This document shows, piece after piece, positions 41,903 to 55,500 of a stretch of 64,000 bases of DNA. The number at the start of each line of letters is the position of its first letter. The first letter of the stretch is position 1. Under the pieces are notes generated by a model. That model was not told where the DNA came from. It ran no database searches and saw only the letters and a list, made by a program, of their open reading frames with translations. The stretch covers positions 434,001 to 498,000 of the forward strand of contig JAFJTR010000013.1 in the NCBI GenBank assembly GCA_022559985.1. Reading direction: 5' to 3'. Both the position numbers and the translations under genes were made by a program. This stretch comes from Parastagonospora avenae f. sp. tritici 18332-5. Taxonomy: Eukaryota; Ascomycota; Dothideomycetes; Pleosporales; Phaeosphaeriaceae.

Positions 41903-43228
41903 ATGAATGAGCCGCCCTGCTACTTCGATCCATCACATATTCCAGAGTGGAGAGAAGAACACTCTTCGGACAACGACTTCAACCTCCAGGATATGAACGG
42001 CCCGTTCTACATCGATTCACCACAGACCCGCGAATACCGTCATTCCAACGGGTTAACTAATAAAACATTTCGGGCTCCACGCGAGCAGCAGGCCCAAACA
42101 ATGAGTGATGTTATCATCGAGAAGGGAAATGAGGTAGCTCAGCTTAACGCTGAAGATCCACCGTCGTATGTTCGGCAAGGCCACTTCCGTTTGACGGACC
42201 TTCCGGCAGAACTACGCGTCTACGTCTACGAATTCCTACTGCCACATAACATGAACGTCTCTTTCAAACTCAGGAGGAGCTACTACGACCGTTCCAACTA
42301 CAGCAGTGTGACCCGACATCTCGCACATCCGGACACGCCGCAGTGGCAAATCGAATTGACATGCAAAAGACTCGGCCCCGTAGCTCAAGCCCAACAGAAA
42401 GCTTTATCAGATTGTCAAGATGATTCTAGTAGGAAGAGACGGAGACTAGTACCACTTCCAAAGCCCGAACCGGCCCAGACGCAACTCTTCCTAGTTTCCA
42501 AAGCAGTTTCAACCGAGGCCAAAGGTACTCCATTTCCATTCACCCAAAGACTTCAACACTAACCCATCCCAGCAATCCTCTACGGCTCAAACACCTATAT
42601 CTTCACCATCAACAGCGACTCCCATTACCCCAAGTCTTGGCGCCCCCCGCAGATCTTCGGCGCATTCGGCTACACTGACCGCCTCCCTCTCCTACGTAAC
42701 CTGCGCAGTATCACCATCGAGCTCGTGATTCAACGTGGCACGCACTGGGACATCAAGCGGCTACGCACTCGTCTCGAGTATTTCGTCGAGGTACTCAAAC
42801 AGCACGCTGACGACGCGAGTCAATCGTCTCTCCTTACGCAATTTACCATTAACGTGACGGACTGCACGCAGCTTCACTACATGCGCAACATCGGGCCCAC
42901 GCGTGCGAGACCTGGGATCGACAAGTATATGTTCGGGCTCGAGGGGCTGGTGGGGTTGACTGGGATCAAAGAGGTTTCTGTTGGTGGTGTACCGCATTGG
43001 TATGCGAAGTGTATGCAGCTGTGTGTGCAGGGGACGGGGGGTGAAGTTAAGGAGACGGAGTGGCCGTTGATGAAGGTCAATCAAACTACGGGGCCGAGGA
43101 AGAAGAAGGTAAAGTGGGTGTCGGCCAGGCGGTGGTGGCAGCCGGTGTGGAATTGGAAGGAGTTTGCGGAGAGGAATGGGGTGGAGATGCCGGAGGATGT
43201 TGATAAGTACTGGGTGGATCAGTCTTGA
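41903..43228 (+). CDS. F-box-like (fungal LPAELR type) protein
   Basis: Exons 41903..42524 and 42573..43228 with a 48-bp intron (GTACTC...TCCCAG), 425 aa. The N-terminal ~90 residues are polar. FRLTDLPAELRVYVYEFLLP (about residues 96-115) is the F-box-like opening of a large fungal family in which a leucine-rich domain follows. Then LFLVSKAVSTEA-AILYGSNTYIF spans the splice site, the typical 'vnrqirsEa...lYgsNtF' block. The rest (LRSITIEL, LEYFVEVLKQ) is consistent with the same family. Function unknown; some members recruit ubiquitination substrates. Convergent with thymidylate synthase, 119 bp apart. Confidence 0.7.
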
Positions 43229-43347
43229 GAGGGGAGTGTGGTTGCGATTGGATATGACGATACACTTGTGTGATGCTGCACGAAACGAACCTACACGACG
43301 CGAGATATCATGAACTTCATATCAACATTGTAACCTCATCTCCCATA

Positions 43348-44382
43348 TCATACACTCATCTTCATAGCAATCCCCTTGTGCGGCGCATAACCCAGCACCT
43401 CAAAATCCTCCGCCGCCCACCCATCAATACTCCCCCCTGCCTCCCTCTTAATCGTCAACGTCGGGAAATCCCTCGGTTCCCGCTCCACCTGCCCCTTCAA
43501 CGCCTCCACATGATCCGCATAAACGTGCGCATCGCCCATGGTATGCGTGAACGTGCCGGGCGTCAAATCACATACATGCGCCAGTATATGCGTCAGTAGG
43601 GCATAAGACGCGATATTAAACGGCACGCCCAATCCCATGTCGCAACTGCGCTGATACAGCAGACTATGCAACACGCCCCTCTCCTCCTTCCCAGCCGGAA
43701 ACGAGACGTAAAACTGCGCAAACATGTGACACGGCGGGAGCGCCATCTTCTTCAAATCGGCGGGATTCCACGCGCTGAGAATAATGCGGCGATCATACGG
43801 CTTGTTCTTGATCTTATCAATCACGTCGGCGAGTTGGTCCACGCCCTCGCCTGTATAATCGTGACTATGCCCTTTATATTCAGCGCCGAAATGCCGCCAC
43901 TGGAAGCCATACACCGGCCCTAATTCCCCCTCCTCATAGTGATTGAGACCTACGCTATCGAGATATGCGCGCGACCCATTGCCGTCCCAGATCTTTATGC
44001 CCGCGTTGCTCAGCGGCTGCGAGTGTGTGGAGCCTGCGATGAACCAGAGGAGTTCGGCGATGACGGCGCGGGTGAAGACGCGCTTTGTTGTGAGGAGCGG
44101 GAGGATGAGGGAGGGTGGGGAGGAGGGGTCGGGAGAGGGCCGTGAGAGGGCAAATTTCATTTGTGGGGGAAATGGTATGGCGTAGGTGCCGGTGCCGGTG
44201 CGGTCGGGGCGGTGCTCGCCATTTGCGAGGATGTCGGATATTAGATTGAGGTATTGGTATTCTTCGTGGGAGGGGTTTGTGGGCGTGGATGTGGAGGTGC
44301 CGTTTGTGGTGGAGGGTGTGTCTTTTGGGGTCTGCGAGGGTTCTGAGGGAGATATGACGGGCTCGAGAGTTGGTGAAGCCAT
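43348..44382 (-). CDS. cdc21: Thymidylate synthase
   Basis: Converts dUMP to dTMP using methylene-tetrahydrofolate. Single exon, 344 aa, ATG at 44382; the open frame continues upstream to 44775 but only antisense to the next gene. Visible: LNLISDILANGEHRPDRTGT, ELLWFIAGSTHS, the catalytic cysteine in MALPPCHMFAQFYV (Cys218), RRIILSAWNPADL, the dUMP-binding YQRSCDMGLGVPFNIASYAL, DAHVYADHVEAL, and the C-terminal MKMSV. A short insert near residues 80-92 and an acidic N-terminal extension are common in fungi. All active-site residues are present. It shares a 190-bp divergent promoter with the coiled-coil gene. Confidence 0.96.
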   Translation of the reverse strand: MASPTLEPVISPSEPSQTPKDTPSTTNGTSTSTPTNPSHEEYQYLNLISDILANGEHRPDRTGTGTYAIPFPPQMKFALSRPSPDPSSPPSLILPLLTTKRVFTRAVIAELLWFIAGSTHSQPLSNAGIKIWDGNGSRAYLDSVGLNHYEEGELGPVYGFQWRHFGAEYKGHSHDYTGEGVDQLADVIDKIKNKPYDRRIILSAWNPADLKKMALPPCHMFAQFYVSFPAGKEERGVLHSLLYQRSCDMGLGVPFNIASYALLTHILAHVCDLTPGTFTHTMGDAHVYADHVEALKGQVEREPRDFPTLTIKREAGGSIDGWAAEDFEVLGYAPHKGIAMKMSV

Positions 44383-44572
44383 CGTGTATGTGGTATGTGC
44401 AGTCGACGTAGTGTAACAGATTTGGAGGCGTGCACAAAAAAGATAAAGTGCACGCGTCCCAAAAGCGCGACTGCGCAATTGGTTTGATATTGTCAGCCCG
44501 CCGTAATTGGGTTGGAATCTAACCGCTTTGGCTCGCCAGCAAAACATCCTACGACAACGACCCAACCACATT
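44383..44572. promoter_or_regulatory. Bidirectional promoter of thymidylate synthase and coiled-coil gene
   Basis: Only 190 bp separate the two divergent ATGs. The segment has ACGCGTCC (44451-44458), which contains an ACGCG core like the MCB cell-cycle box known upstream of yeast CDC21. That similarity is suggestive only. Confidence 0.5.
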
Positions 44573-46270
44573 ATGGCGGAAGAACAGGCCGCCCACCACC
44601 TGCTGAACGTCCTAGAGGAGCGCGGACTTAATGTTGATCTCGATAAGATACTTCTTGGCTTTGAGGACGAGGCCATAAACCATGAGGCCGCCACCTGGGT
44701 TGAGGAGTATCTCCATGAAGACACTCTCTTGACCAAAGAGGAGCTCGAATTGTGAGTAGGTTTTGTTTGGTACAAATGCGTAATTAATAGACTCTCAGGT
44801 ATCAGACGTTGAGGAAGAGAGGCCTGCTACGCCAATATGAGAGCGAAGGGGATCCGGTTCGGCCTGTCCTCGATCACGAGATTGCATCTGCGATTGAATC
44901 ATTACAAGGCTCGACTGCTGCTATTGAGGCACAGTCGAAAGTGCTGGAAGCACAGAAAGATGCTCTGATGAAATTGAAGGCGCTCGACAAGTCAAATCTG
45001 GATGTCGAGCATGCACGGAACGAGAGAAGAAGAAAGGAGGGGCAAGAGAAAGCGAGGTTAGATGTTGCGGTAAGCAATGAGTCTCTTTTCGGTAGAAATT
45101 ATAGCTGAATTAGGCAGGTCGATGACGTGGTCGCAACCGTCTCTGAGCAACTTGCCGAGTCACAGAGAGAGGTTGATACCGACAAGTCCACCATCAGGAG
45201 CTATCTCAGCGAGCGGCTTGCATCAGATGACCAGATTCTAAGCAGACTACCAGGCATTGTCTCCAAGCTCGTCACAGAGCTTGAACAAGGCGGAGACGAG
45301 AAGTCCATAGATCAGTGGTGCAAAGCCATCGTCTCTTTCCGCACCGGTGAGATCAAGGCTAGAGTAGATGCGGTCTACCTCAACAGTCTCTCTGGCGGCC
45401 AGTCAAATGGACACTCTGACACGTCGGACGAGGATTTGAAAGGACGGAAAACTGCTTTGCAGGCTGAAATGGAGGAGCTACACTCGGAGATCGCGTCGGT
45501 CGCTGAGATGGTGGTTGAGCATGAGCTTCGAAAGCCAATGAACGAAATGAAGGAGCGAAAAGATCGCGAAGTGACACAAGCTCGGGGTGCATGGCTCAAT
45601 TACGTGCGTATTGAACAGACTACTTCCCGTTCATGACTAACAGCAGTAGATTCTCACCACACTCGATTACATGGGCAAGCGCCTCGATACCATCACGACC
45701 AGTGCGCAAGACGTCGATGGTTTCCAGCAAGCACTTGCGCGTGTCAGCAACGCAGCATCAAAGCGCCTTCCAGAAGTCCATGCCATTCGACCCACTCCAC
45801 CACGACGAAGGACCACATCTGAGCCGTTATCTGCATTCACACCCATGGTCAAGCTGAAACCCTCCAAAACCCTCGAGCTACCCGTAGCCCTCCAAGACGC
45901 CCTCCGCCACGCCGGCATACCGTTCAACCAAGACAGCATCGAAGCTTTACAGGACTCACTTATCCACGCCCAAGCTGAGCGCGAGATTAAGCTTGGAGAG
46001 CACTACAACTCGACGTCTGCGGCTACGCACGATAGACTGGCCGAACGCTCGAGCAAAGCAGACACAGATCTGCGAGTTATTGTCGATGCTTTGTTCAAGC
46101 ACACGCCGTTCCAGCAGGTCCATTTGACGGACGCGCGGTTGGATAGGCAATTGCGTGATATGGAGGCAGAAGTAGAGATGAAGAATCATGAGCTGCTGGA
46201 GGCGGAGGGGAATGAGTTGAGTTTGAGCGATCCCAAGGTCTGGGCTTTTGTTAAGAAGTATGGCAAGTGA
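44573..46270 (+). CDS. Coiled-coil protein of unknown function
   Basis: Four exons, 44573..44751, 44799..45069, 45118..45603 and 45650..46270, 518 aa with consistent phase (introns 46-48 bp). An N-terminal helical domain (LLNVLEERGLNVDLDKILLG, EEYLHEDTLLTKEELELYQT) is followed by long coiled-coil segments (about residues 95-170 and 280-330) and a conserved-looking C-terminal DPKVWAFVKKYGK. The N-terminus and coil architecture resemble mitotic-spindle or kinetochore-associated proteins such as augmin subunits, but I do not recognise it with certainty. Convergent with the PKS-NRPS (251 bp gap), so it marks the edge of the metabolite cluster. Confidence 0.75.
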
Positions 46271-46520
46271 GTAATGGCAGATCGAGGTAGACCGAGGTAG
46301 GATGCGACGCATACGACAAGTACAATTGAAAGCAACCTTGAGCTGAGACATATTTCGAAGACTATCTTCGTTACTATCAATTGCGCCTAACGTTACTCAT
46401 AAAAAAGGAAAACCAAAATCTGAACAAGGCCGGAAATCAAGATTTCTGGCTGCTTGTGAGAAAAGGTATGACTGAAGGAAGAAAGAAAGTGAAATACATA
46501 AAGCAGAACCTAACCGTCTC

Positions 46521-49500
46521 TCAACGTCTGGAAATCAACTCCTCATCTGCTGAACCCATCACCAAGTCCTGTGCCGTCATGAAATACCCAAACCCAGCCT
46601 TCTTCGCGTTTCCAAACCAATCCAGTATCGGCACACTGGGCAGCTCGCGCGAATGATGATCGCTGCGCAGATGCATTGCAAGGTCCTCCACATGTACCCT
46701 AAGCACTGCCTCGTGATGCAGCATCTGCACTGAACCGCCGTCACTGTCATGCCAAGTCGCACGGGTGCTCGAGGTCACGGCTTTATGAACTGCCTGCACC
46801 ACGCGGTCAACTGGTACGACGTCTACTGATCCCTTGACACTGTCACAGGACGGCTGTACGCCAAGCCTGTGTACTATGCTCATCAATTCGCCGATTACAG
46901 CGTCCTGAACCGCCGTGTCTGTGGTGTTGGACGTAGTGATCCCCACGGGACGGTGAATATAGACGGGCATGTCCAACGCAGAGGCGGCGTTTCGCAGAAA
47001 TGCTTCAGCGGCCCATTTCGTAGACACGTAGCCGTCACTACCGTCGAGTGGCGGTGTAATGGCGGCATCGTTGTAGAATGCTACGGCGCCAGATGACATG
47101 AAGTGCAAAGGAATAGAACGACGCACAGCCAGCCGAGTTATTTCTTTGACCGAATCAAAGTTGTCGGGTCGCAGAACCTCGTATCTGTCCCAGAATGAAC
47201 GGTTGGCTGCGAAGTGGACGATGACATCTGTCTTTTCTGCGAGCGAGACGAAGTCTATGTCTGAGAGGCCGAGGTTGTGCTGCGAAATGTCGGCTTGTAT
47301 GGGTTTTATCTTCTCCTCTAAATCGGGATGGGAATCTTTGTTATCCACGTAGCGGAGCAGACAAATTATTTGAGCGATGTTGGGATCCTCAGTTAGATCT
47401 GCGAGCAAATGCCGTCCTAGATAGCCCGCGGAGCCAGTCAACAAGATCGTTATACCTTCTGCCTTGGCGGGACGCTGCATGGGTGCTACTTTGTGAAGCG
47501 ATTCTGGCAAACGAGTCTCTGATTCCCAGTCCGATATGTTGCTTGGGCGGCTGGCTTCAATGGCGGCAGTCATCGTCTCAATCGTGCTGGCTCCCATGAG
47601 AGTGGCAAGTCTCGGCGCAGACAGGAATGCGTCACTCACCATTGCCTGCAATCGTACCAGGAGAATCGAGTTTCCGCCGACGAGGAAGAAGTCGGATTCA
47701 GCATCCAGAGTCCCGGGATCGAGCGGCAAAACTTCTCGCCAGAGCTCACATAGTTTCCGCTCCGCATCAAGGAGATTCTTGGAAATTTGTGTGTCTTCCT
47801 CGGCCATGGGGAGAGACATTGCTTGGATAGCCTTCCTGTCAATCTTGAGATGGGAGGTCCTTGGAATGTCGGCTAGCGTCGTAATGATGGAGGGTCGCAT
47901 GTATAGGGGCAGTGGAAGGTTCTTGCGAAGAGTCTTTAGCAACTCTTGTTGTCCTTCTTCCGGGTACTGAGTCGAGAAGACAACGTGTGCCGCCAAGTAG
48001 CGCCCCTCTCCTTTGCCCCGTAACGTAACGATGGCGTGTGAGAGAGCGCCGGCAGCGTGTTTGACCAAGGCGTTCTCGACCTCCGTAAGCTCTACGCGAA
48101 ATCCACGTAGCTTGATTTGTGTGTCGCCCTCAAGTCGGCCATCGACAAACAAGGTGCCATCCCCGAGGAGATGGCCACGATCACCACTTCGATACACCTT
48201 GGTGGATGTTCCGAAGAAGACATCCGGAATGAACTTTTGCTTCGTCAAGTCTTTGTCGCCAAAGTAGCCAGATACAACGCAAGGGCCGCCGATGACAATC
48301 TCACCAGATACCCCAGCGGGTACGGGTTGCAGTTCGCCATCGACTATGCAAACTGAGAAGCCTGCTAGCATGAAGCCAGCAGGTAACGGATCAGGAAGCC
48401 CTGGCTCAGCGTATTTCAGTTCGACCTTTGTTGAGAGTATTGTTGTCTCCGCCGGCCCATAGCCATTGAAAAGACGGAGCCCGGACAGTTTCAGAGTCAC
48501 AAACTCGCGAGCAAGACTGTGGCTCATAGCCTCGCCACCTGAGAAGGCATGCGTCCACGACCGGCACTGACGCAGGTTGCTAGCGCCATAACGCAGCCAC
48601 ATACCATATTCGGAGGGCGTGGCGGTCGTGTATGTTACACTTTCTTCAATCATGATCTTGCTTATCTCCACCGGATCGCCCCTATTGCGAGCTGGCACGA
48701 TATAGAGGCACCCGCCGTTGGTTAAAGCGGCAAATGCTTGGTCGAGGGAGAAGTCGAAACTGAATGGGCTTTGTTGCAGGACCACAAGACTATCGTCGGA
48801 TTTCGCAAAGGTCCGGCTGGACACTTCCGCAAATGCCACAATATTCGCATGTGTCATATTGAGACCCTTGGGTTCTCCCGTAGAGCCGCTCGTGAAAAGA
48901 ATGACGGCTTGAGCGTGGGCTTCGGCGTGGTTCAGCCGCGACTTCTGCTGTGTTTTTGAGTGCGCCACATCGGAGACTAGTATCTCGGTGGCATCGCCAG
49001 CCCCAATTATTGTGGTCTGCTCTGTCGTAGTGTTGTCTGTGAGGATGATTGCCGGCCGGGAGGCTGTGACAATGGCACCCAGACGAGCAACAGAGTTGCG
49101 CAGGTCGAGGGGTACGTATACCGCACCTGCCCTGAAGATGGCCAGCATCGAACAAATCCAGTCCGTAGATGGTTCTTGAAATACACCGATGACAGTTCCT
49201 TTTGTTCCTCCAGAAGCTTGCAACGCTTCGTTGATGGCGTCAACCCGGCCGCTCATTTGCTCATATGTGAGGGCATTTCCATTCCCATCTCTCAGAGCGG
49301 TCCTAGAGCCGTGTGCTCTGGTAATTTCGTCGATGCGGTCCACAACTGTAGGGTGATGCCATTCAGTCTCAAGGTGAGGTGCTTCCAGATAAAGTCAGCC
49401 ATGTCCATACTTGACTTGGACGCACTCAGCTTATTCACTTACCTTCTCCTGCTTTAAGCGCCACCTTGATATCGCGTGGGGACCAAGCTGGAATATGATC

Positions 49501-52500
49501 AACAGTCCCGTCGATGGAATCAACCATGAATTCGAGCGCGTTCACATATGAACGAAGCAGCAGCCGTGTGCTCTCCTCAGAGTATAGCGCATCCTTGAGT
49601 CGCAAGCTAAGCAACGTTTCGGAGTTGACGTTTTCTGTAATCTCCAGGGAAATGTCATATCCTGTACTAGCATTGCGCCATTTCTCGCCGCTAAGTTTGC
49701 ATCCAGCCCAGGTGGACCGCTCTTGAACGACTTGCCTGTAGTCCATAAAGATCTGGAAAATGGGCGTGTATGCGTTTGAACGCGGGATGTTGAGCTCCTT
49801 CAGAAGAACATCAAAAGGTAGCTGTGAGTGCTCTAGCGCAGAGTATGCCGTGTCACGCGCGGTCCGAATGATAGAGCTTATGGTAGTGCCTGGTTCCCGT
49901 CGACGGCAGTGAAGCGGAAGAAGGTTCAGGAAAAAGCCCATGCTACTCATGAACTTCTTGTCTAGGCGATTGGCGTCCGCGATTCCAATGAAAATATCAT
50001 CGGTACTCGGAAGAAGACTGAAAATAAGAGCCTGTAGCGCACCCAGGTAGACGTGGAAGGAGGTGGAGCGGTTTCGGCGAGCCAGCTGTCGTATCTTGGC
50101 TGTAATACCGGCATCTATGCGTGCTGTTGCTTCGTGTTGGCTGTAGTGATTCATGGTCTCCCTTCTCATTGACTGGGCGAAGGGAAGTAGCTCAATGGGC
50201 TTGTGTTCTGTCGGGAACACTTTGCGGTAGTGCTCGATCATCTTATTGAACCCACCATTATCGTACATTTGCCTCTGTTGAGTTGCAAAGTAACGATACT
50301 GGGATTCCGCTGCCATGGGAGGCAATGCCTTCATGTTATAGGCAGCTTCGAGGTCCTTGAAGAAGATGCTGAAGCTATATCCGTCCAGGAGGATATGGTG
50401 CATTCCGAGTAATAAGAAATGCCTTTGATCCGATAGGGAAAGAAGCGATATTTTCACTGCGTCTCCGCTGGCTAGATCCCATGTCTCGCCATGGATGGCC
50501 TGAAGCTCCGCCTCTGCTTCTGCTTCGGCATGAATTCGCCTAGTGGTCAACTTCATCGCTGAAATTGGTCTGATACTCTGTAGGGGCGTTAGGTCATTGC
50601 CTTCTCTGGATGACAAGAACCTGGTGCGGAGAATCTCATGGCGGTTTCCGATTGCGCGGACTGCGTCTTCAAGAGATTTGATGCGAATTGGCCCGTTGAG
50701 CTCCAACATCACACCCATGTTGAACGCTCTTTTATTGGTGAGGTACTCGTTCAAGAACCAGAACCCGGCCTGGCCGAATGACATGGGACCGCACGATTCG
50801 TCAGCGGGCTCTTCGGATGAGCTGGATCCATCTATACTCTCTGTAGCCACAGTGAACTTCTCATACATTGACTGGAGAGAAGGAGTGGAGAGATCCAAGG
50901 ACGTTATTGGCGTATCAATCCCCGCAGCTCCCGGGTTTGTAGAATCGGGTGATGTTTTGCTTGGCGACTCATCGGTGATTGAGCCTCTATTAGAGCTGCT
51001 CGCCGGCCCACTTGTATCGGTATTGCGGTCAGCCAATTGCATGGGCGCCTCATTCACTGGATCTTGTGGAGCCTGGCCGGGCTCAAGGGCTGACAAATCG
51101 ACAATGGAAGGTGGCAATAGCTTGAGTGCTTCGTTTAGAAGGTCCGTAATCGAGCTGCCACCCAAGACTTTGAGGACAGGAATATCGACATCCAACTCCT
51201 TGAGGAACCACGAGCGTACCTCAACAGCCATTAGGGAGTCCACTCCTTGCTCGACGAGGGTCACCTTTTCGTCGATAGACTCATCTGGTGGGATCGCCAG
51301 AATTCGCCTTAGTCGGACGATGAATGATTCTGTAAAGTATGAGCAACACTGAAACGTTTATTGTGCGGTTTGAATGCCTACTGTTGATCATCGAAACGGC
51401 TTCCGCCTTCGTTTTGACTTCTGCCAGCTGCACTCTTACTGGTACAGACGACATCTTGCCCGTGAGTCCCTGCGTGTCCACGCGTTCCATCACGAAATGG
51501 CCGAACTTGACATCTTTAAGATATTGATCCTTAGCCTGGGCATCCTTGTAGATTGGCGTTACTCCGGTGGAAAGTTCGCAGACTTCTCGGCACTCTGGTC
51601 GGCCGAGCACAATAGCCTCAGCAAACAACTGCTGCAAGTCCTGCTCTGACATGGGCTTATATCCCATCTTGATAAAGGTATTTTCGCTAAGATCTTCAGC
51701 TCTTTCAACATAGCCTATGCCTATAATCGAGCTAATGTTAATGGATGATGCGGCGACACCGCGCTTCTTTCGCTGCGCCGCAAGGGCATTCATGAACATG
51801 TTACCCGCGATGTAGTTACTCTGCCCGCTGTTTCCCATGACTGCTGTCGTGGAAGAGAACAAAATGAAGAAGTCGAGGGGTGTATCATAGAAGAGCTCGT
51901 CAAGGAGCTGAGATCCCAGTACCTTGGGGCTCAAGACCTTGGCTAAGGCTTCATAGGACATGTTGTCGAACAGGGCATCCTGCAGTATCATGGCTCCGTT
52001 TGCGACGCCTGCCATTGGAGGCATGGACTTTGAGATGCTCTCATAGCACGCATGCAGAGACTCGCGGCTGGTGATGTCCCTGTATAGAACAGTCAGTCTC
52101 GGCGCTTGCGCCCATCTAAAGCTGTGAACTTACATCGGAAGAGCCTTTACATTTGCTCCAAGGCGTTCCATTTCACACAAAAAGGTAGGATGAACCCTGG
52201 GCTTTCGGCTGGTGAGCACGATAAACCTCGCGCCGTGGACGACCATCCACTTGCAGAGTGACTGGCCAAGCTCGCCAGACAGACCAACGAGCAGATATGT
52301 CTTGTCGGGCCGAAATATGATGCCCTCATCAACGGGACGAACCAGAGCCGCGACTGAAGGACTGGTGCAGTCCGCGACAGCAAATCGGCCACCAGCGGCA
52401 GCGTTATCCGAAACGCTCTGCAGTTGAATCATTGGCATACGAGAAACCATAGTATCGCTCTCTGAAAGTAGATCAATCTTTGACGAAGCCAATTCCAACT

Positions 52501-55500
52501 CGTTGGCGACTTCGTCCCTCGAGACGAATGGTCGGAGCTCAGTATTCGTACCGAAAAGACGCGCAGGATCGATGATATCGCAATATTGAGGCAAAGATCT
52601 GGCGATAAAACTGCCGGTTTCAGATTTTCCAGATGTTTGAGAGAGATCGATGAACTTTGTGGCCGTGGAAGGTAACAACCCTTTGACAAGACGTTCCGGG
52701 AGGTTTTTGTCCACATGTTGCCATCCACTCTGGATGTTACTGTGGCTCGAAGTAGTGACGCATAGATTAATGGAATCGCCAATCGCCATGTCCTTCAACG
52801 CACTTGCAATCAATGGGTGGGGTCCGTGAACGACAAGAGTATCGCCCTTGCTTGTAAGTCGCAGAATACTGCGAGCCATCATGTAGGCTGAGACGATGCC
52901 AAGTACATGTCCTGAGTTGGATGTTTGAATAGGGAGACACCAAGCTGATGGGATATCCGACGGTGATTTAGCGGTGTGGGTTACAGCAAGGACTCTCTCA
53001 TGGGAAGAAGTATCGATACCAACACAGAGTAGTAGTCTACACCCTGGAAGGATGGTAATAGTCGATAGTAAGAAATGCGTTATGCGGACGTTCTTCTTAT
53101 CGGCAGAGAATGGCAGCGGTGCTGGAATATGTAGCGGAGAAGCGCATTGCACTTCCCATAGCCCTGCTTCACCCGCAAATACCAGCTGCGATTCTTGAGG
53201 GTTGAGGTCTTCGTTGACGATGCGGCGAGAAGTGTTATAGCGTTTGTTTCCGCCTTCATAGGAATAAAGCCTCGGGATGATACACGTATCGTTTTCAATG
53301 TATATCTCCGGCTCCAAGGACCACATCAATTCCTCAGGTCGGAGTTCTCTTGACCATCTGTTCAGCAGCTCCAAGCGGATGAGGTAACTTGCCATTATAC
53401 TTGGAGTTCGATCACTCATGCGGTCAATATCCAGCACCTGAAGCGTAATGTTGGGATACTCAAATCTCATGCAGCGCCCAACCCCAAGAGTCATGTTACA
53501 GTGAGGGTTTTCTGCTCTGGCTCCAATAGTAACCCAAAGGATATTTCTACTTTGGCGCCAGAGATTTTTGAGACCATCGAGCTTCCTAGGAGTCATGGTG
53601 GCAAAGAGCGGTTCGTCCAGCTCCGTGAGCGACAAGACCGTGCTTGCCTCGGCCACAACCTTGGAATCAAGCGCTTCAATCGAATTCGTGCGGACAATCT
53701 GGGCGAACCTCTGGCCAAGTATGGAAGAAAGCTGCTCAGAGAGCTTGTAGACGCTCGGTGTTTCGCCGCCAATGATGATGAGCAACGGCGCTTTTGTGGT
53801 AGGATGTTGGGCGACATCCACGAGGGGCGATCGAAGTATGCTGGTGCGTTCATCGAGAGCTTGTGCGCAGAAGACGTGTCCAGGAAGAATCTCATGAACT
53901 GGCGGCGTCGTTGTATCTATCCCGCCGAAGCCGCACTTCTGCAACAACGAATCCCATTGTGGCAGAGTGAGGGTAGGGCCCCAGCGTCGTCCGCTCTCGA
54001 CACCAAGCCACCATCCTGGTAAACTACCCATGGGCAGACCAACTCGGAAACAATTGTTGTTGACAGTCTCGAGGATTATGAGGTAGCCACCAGGCTTGAG
54101 CAAGCTGCGCACGTGGCTCATCATCTGTTCCAGGCCTAAGGTAGCGTGTAGGACGTTGGATGCAATGACTAAGTCGTAGGATCCTTCGACAAATCCCTGT
54201 GAGGCGGGGTTCTGATTCATGTCGAATGTCTTGAAAATCATGCGGCTTGCATACTCCTTAAAACGATCCTGTGCCGTGCCGAAGAATCCGCCAGAGACGT
54301 CGGTGTATGTGTAGGTCGAAAAGGAAGATCCCAGGCGAGGGAGAATACGCCTCGTCGAACCACCAGTTCCGGCACCTACGTCATGGTTAGAATTTCCAAA
54401 ATTCGAAGTAAACAATATTAACAAAACAAGAATGTCTCACCTATTTCTAGAACATTCATTCTGGGGTACCGATGTGCTATCTGACCTGTCATGCGGGCAA
54501 TGTATTCGTTGACAAGATCAAGACCAAACCCTTCCTCGTAAACATCGTCCAGCATTCCGTCTTTAGTCATGTGCTCGAGGATGTTGGAGCGGTCTCGGAT
54601 AGCCTGAGCAAGGTTTTCGCCGACAGATTCTAGTAGACGAACATCAGTGCGCTCATAGTGTCTAGCGGAGTTATCAGCATTGATTCCCACAATTTTAAAG
54701 ACTTGACTTACTTTCTCAGGAGGGCTTGGACATTGGCCTGAGTGTCATGTTTAGCATCCTCTGGTATATGTGGGTTTTCACCCCTAATGACCTGGGCCAC
54801 GACATGAGCAGCCCAGTCGAGAAGGTGTCGGTAATGCGGCAACGTGTTTGCTTTCTCCTCGGCCGTGATAGTTTCAAGAAGTCGGCGCAAGTAATAAAAG
54901 GAGATGCGCTCCGATTCGAGTGCAATTTGGAGGTCCTTGGCTTTGAACTCACAGCCCGCAGCTGTGATTTCGCCATCTGGATGCGCAATTTTGTAGTCAA
55001 ACCTTGAAAAGAGCACCGCATCATTTTCTGGGAGAGCTACCGAGAGGGGTACGAGTTCCATTCCCTCAATCTGCAGGAACGTTTGGCCACCATTCTCCAT
55101 AAACAAATTGAGCTCGGTGATGATCTTGCCCTTGCTATACTCATTAGCAACGGAGAGGTACTGGAACTTTTTTTGCTTTCCAATGCCTAGAGACGTGAAG
55201 TATGGATTGATGACGATGGACTTGATGCTGGTGGGGACATGCAAAGCCCACATACGTTCGTCACCGGGGCAGCAGAACGCCGCAAAAGTTGTTTGTAGAG
55301 CCGTATCCAACATTCCAGGGTGTACTATGAGCTGGTCTTCCCATTCTGTTCCGGACTGGTCCTCGATAGTCCCCGTTGCAAAGTCCGCTTTCCGTCGAAT
55401 GCTGGTGGTACCGCGGAAGGGCCACGAATAGTTGTATCCGAGCCGGCTAAGAGACTCATAGAATCTATCGACTTCAACTCTACTCACGTTCAGGTCATCT

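Noticed and set aside
44383..44775. Upstream extension of the thymidylate synthase frame by about 130 codons
   Set aside because: It is antisense to the first exon of the divergent coiled-coil gene and has no family similarity; the ATG at 44382 gives the normal protein.
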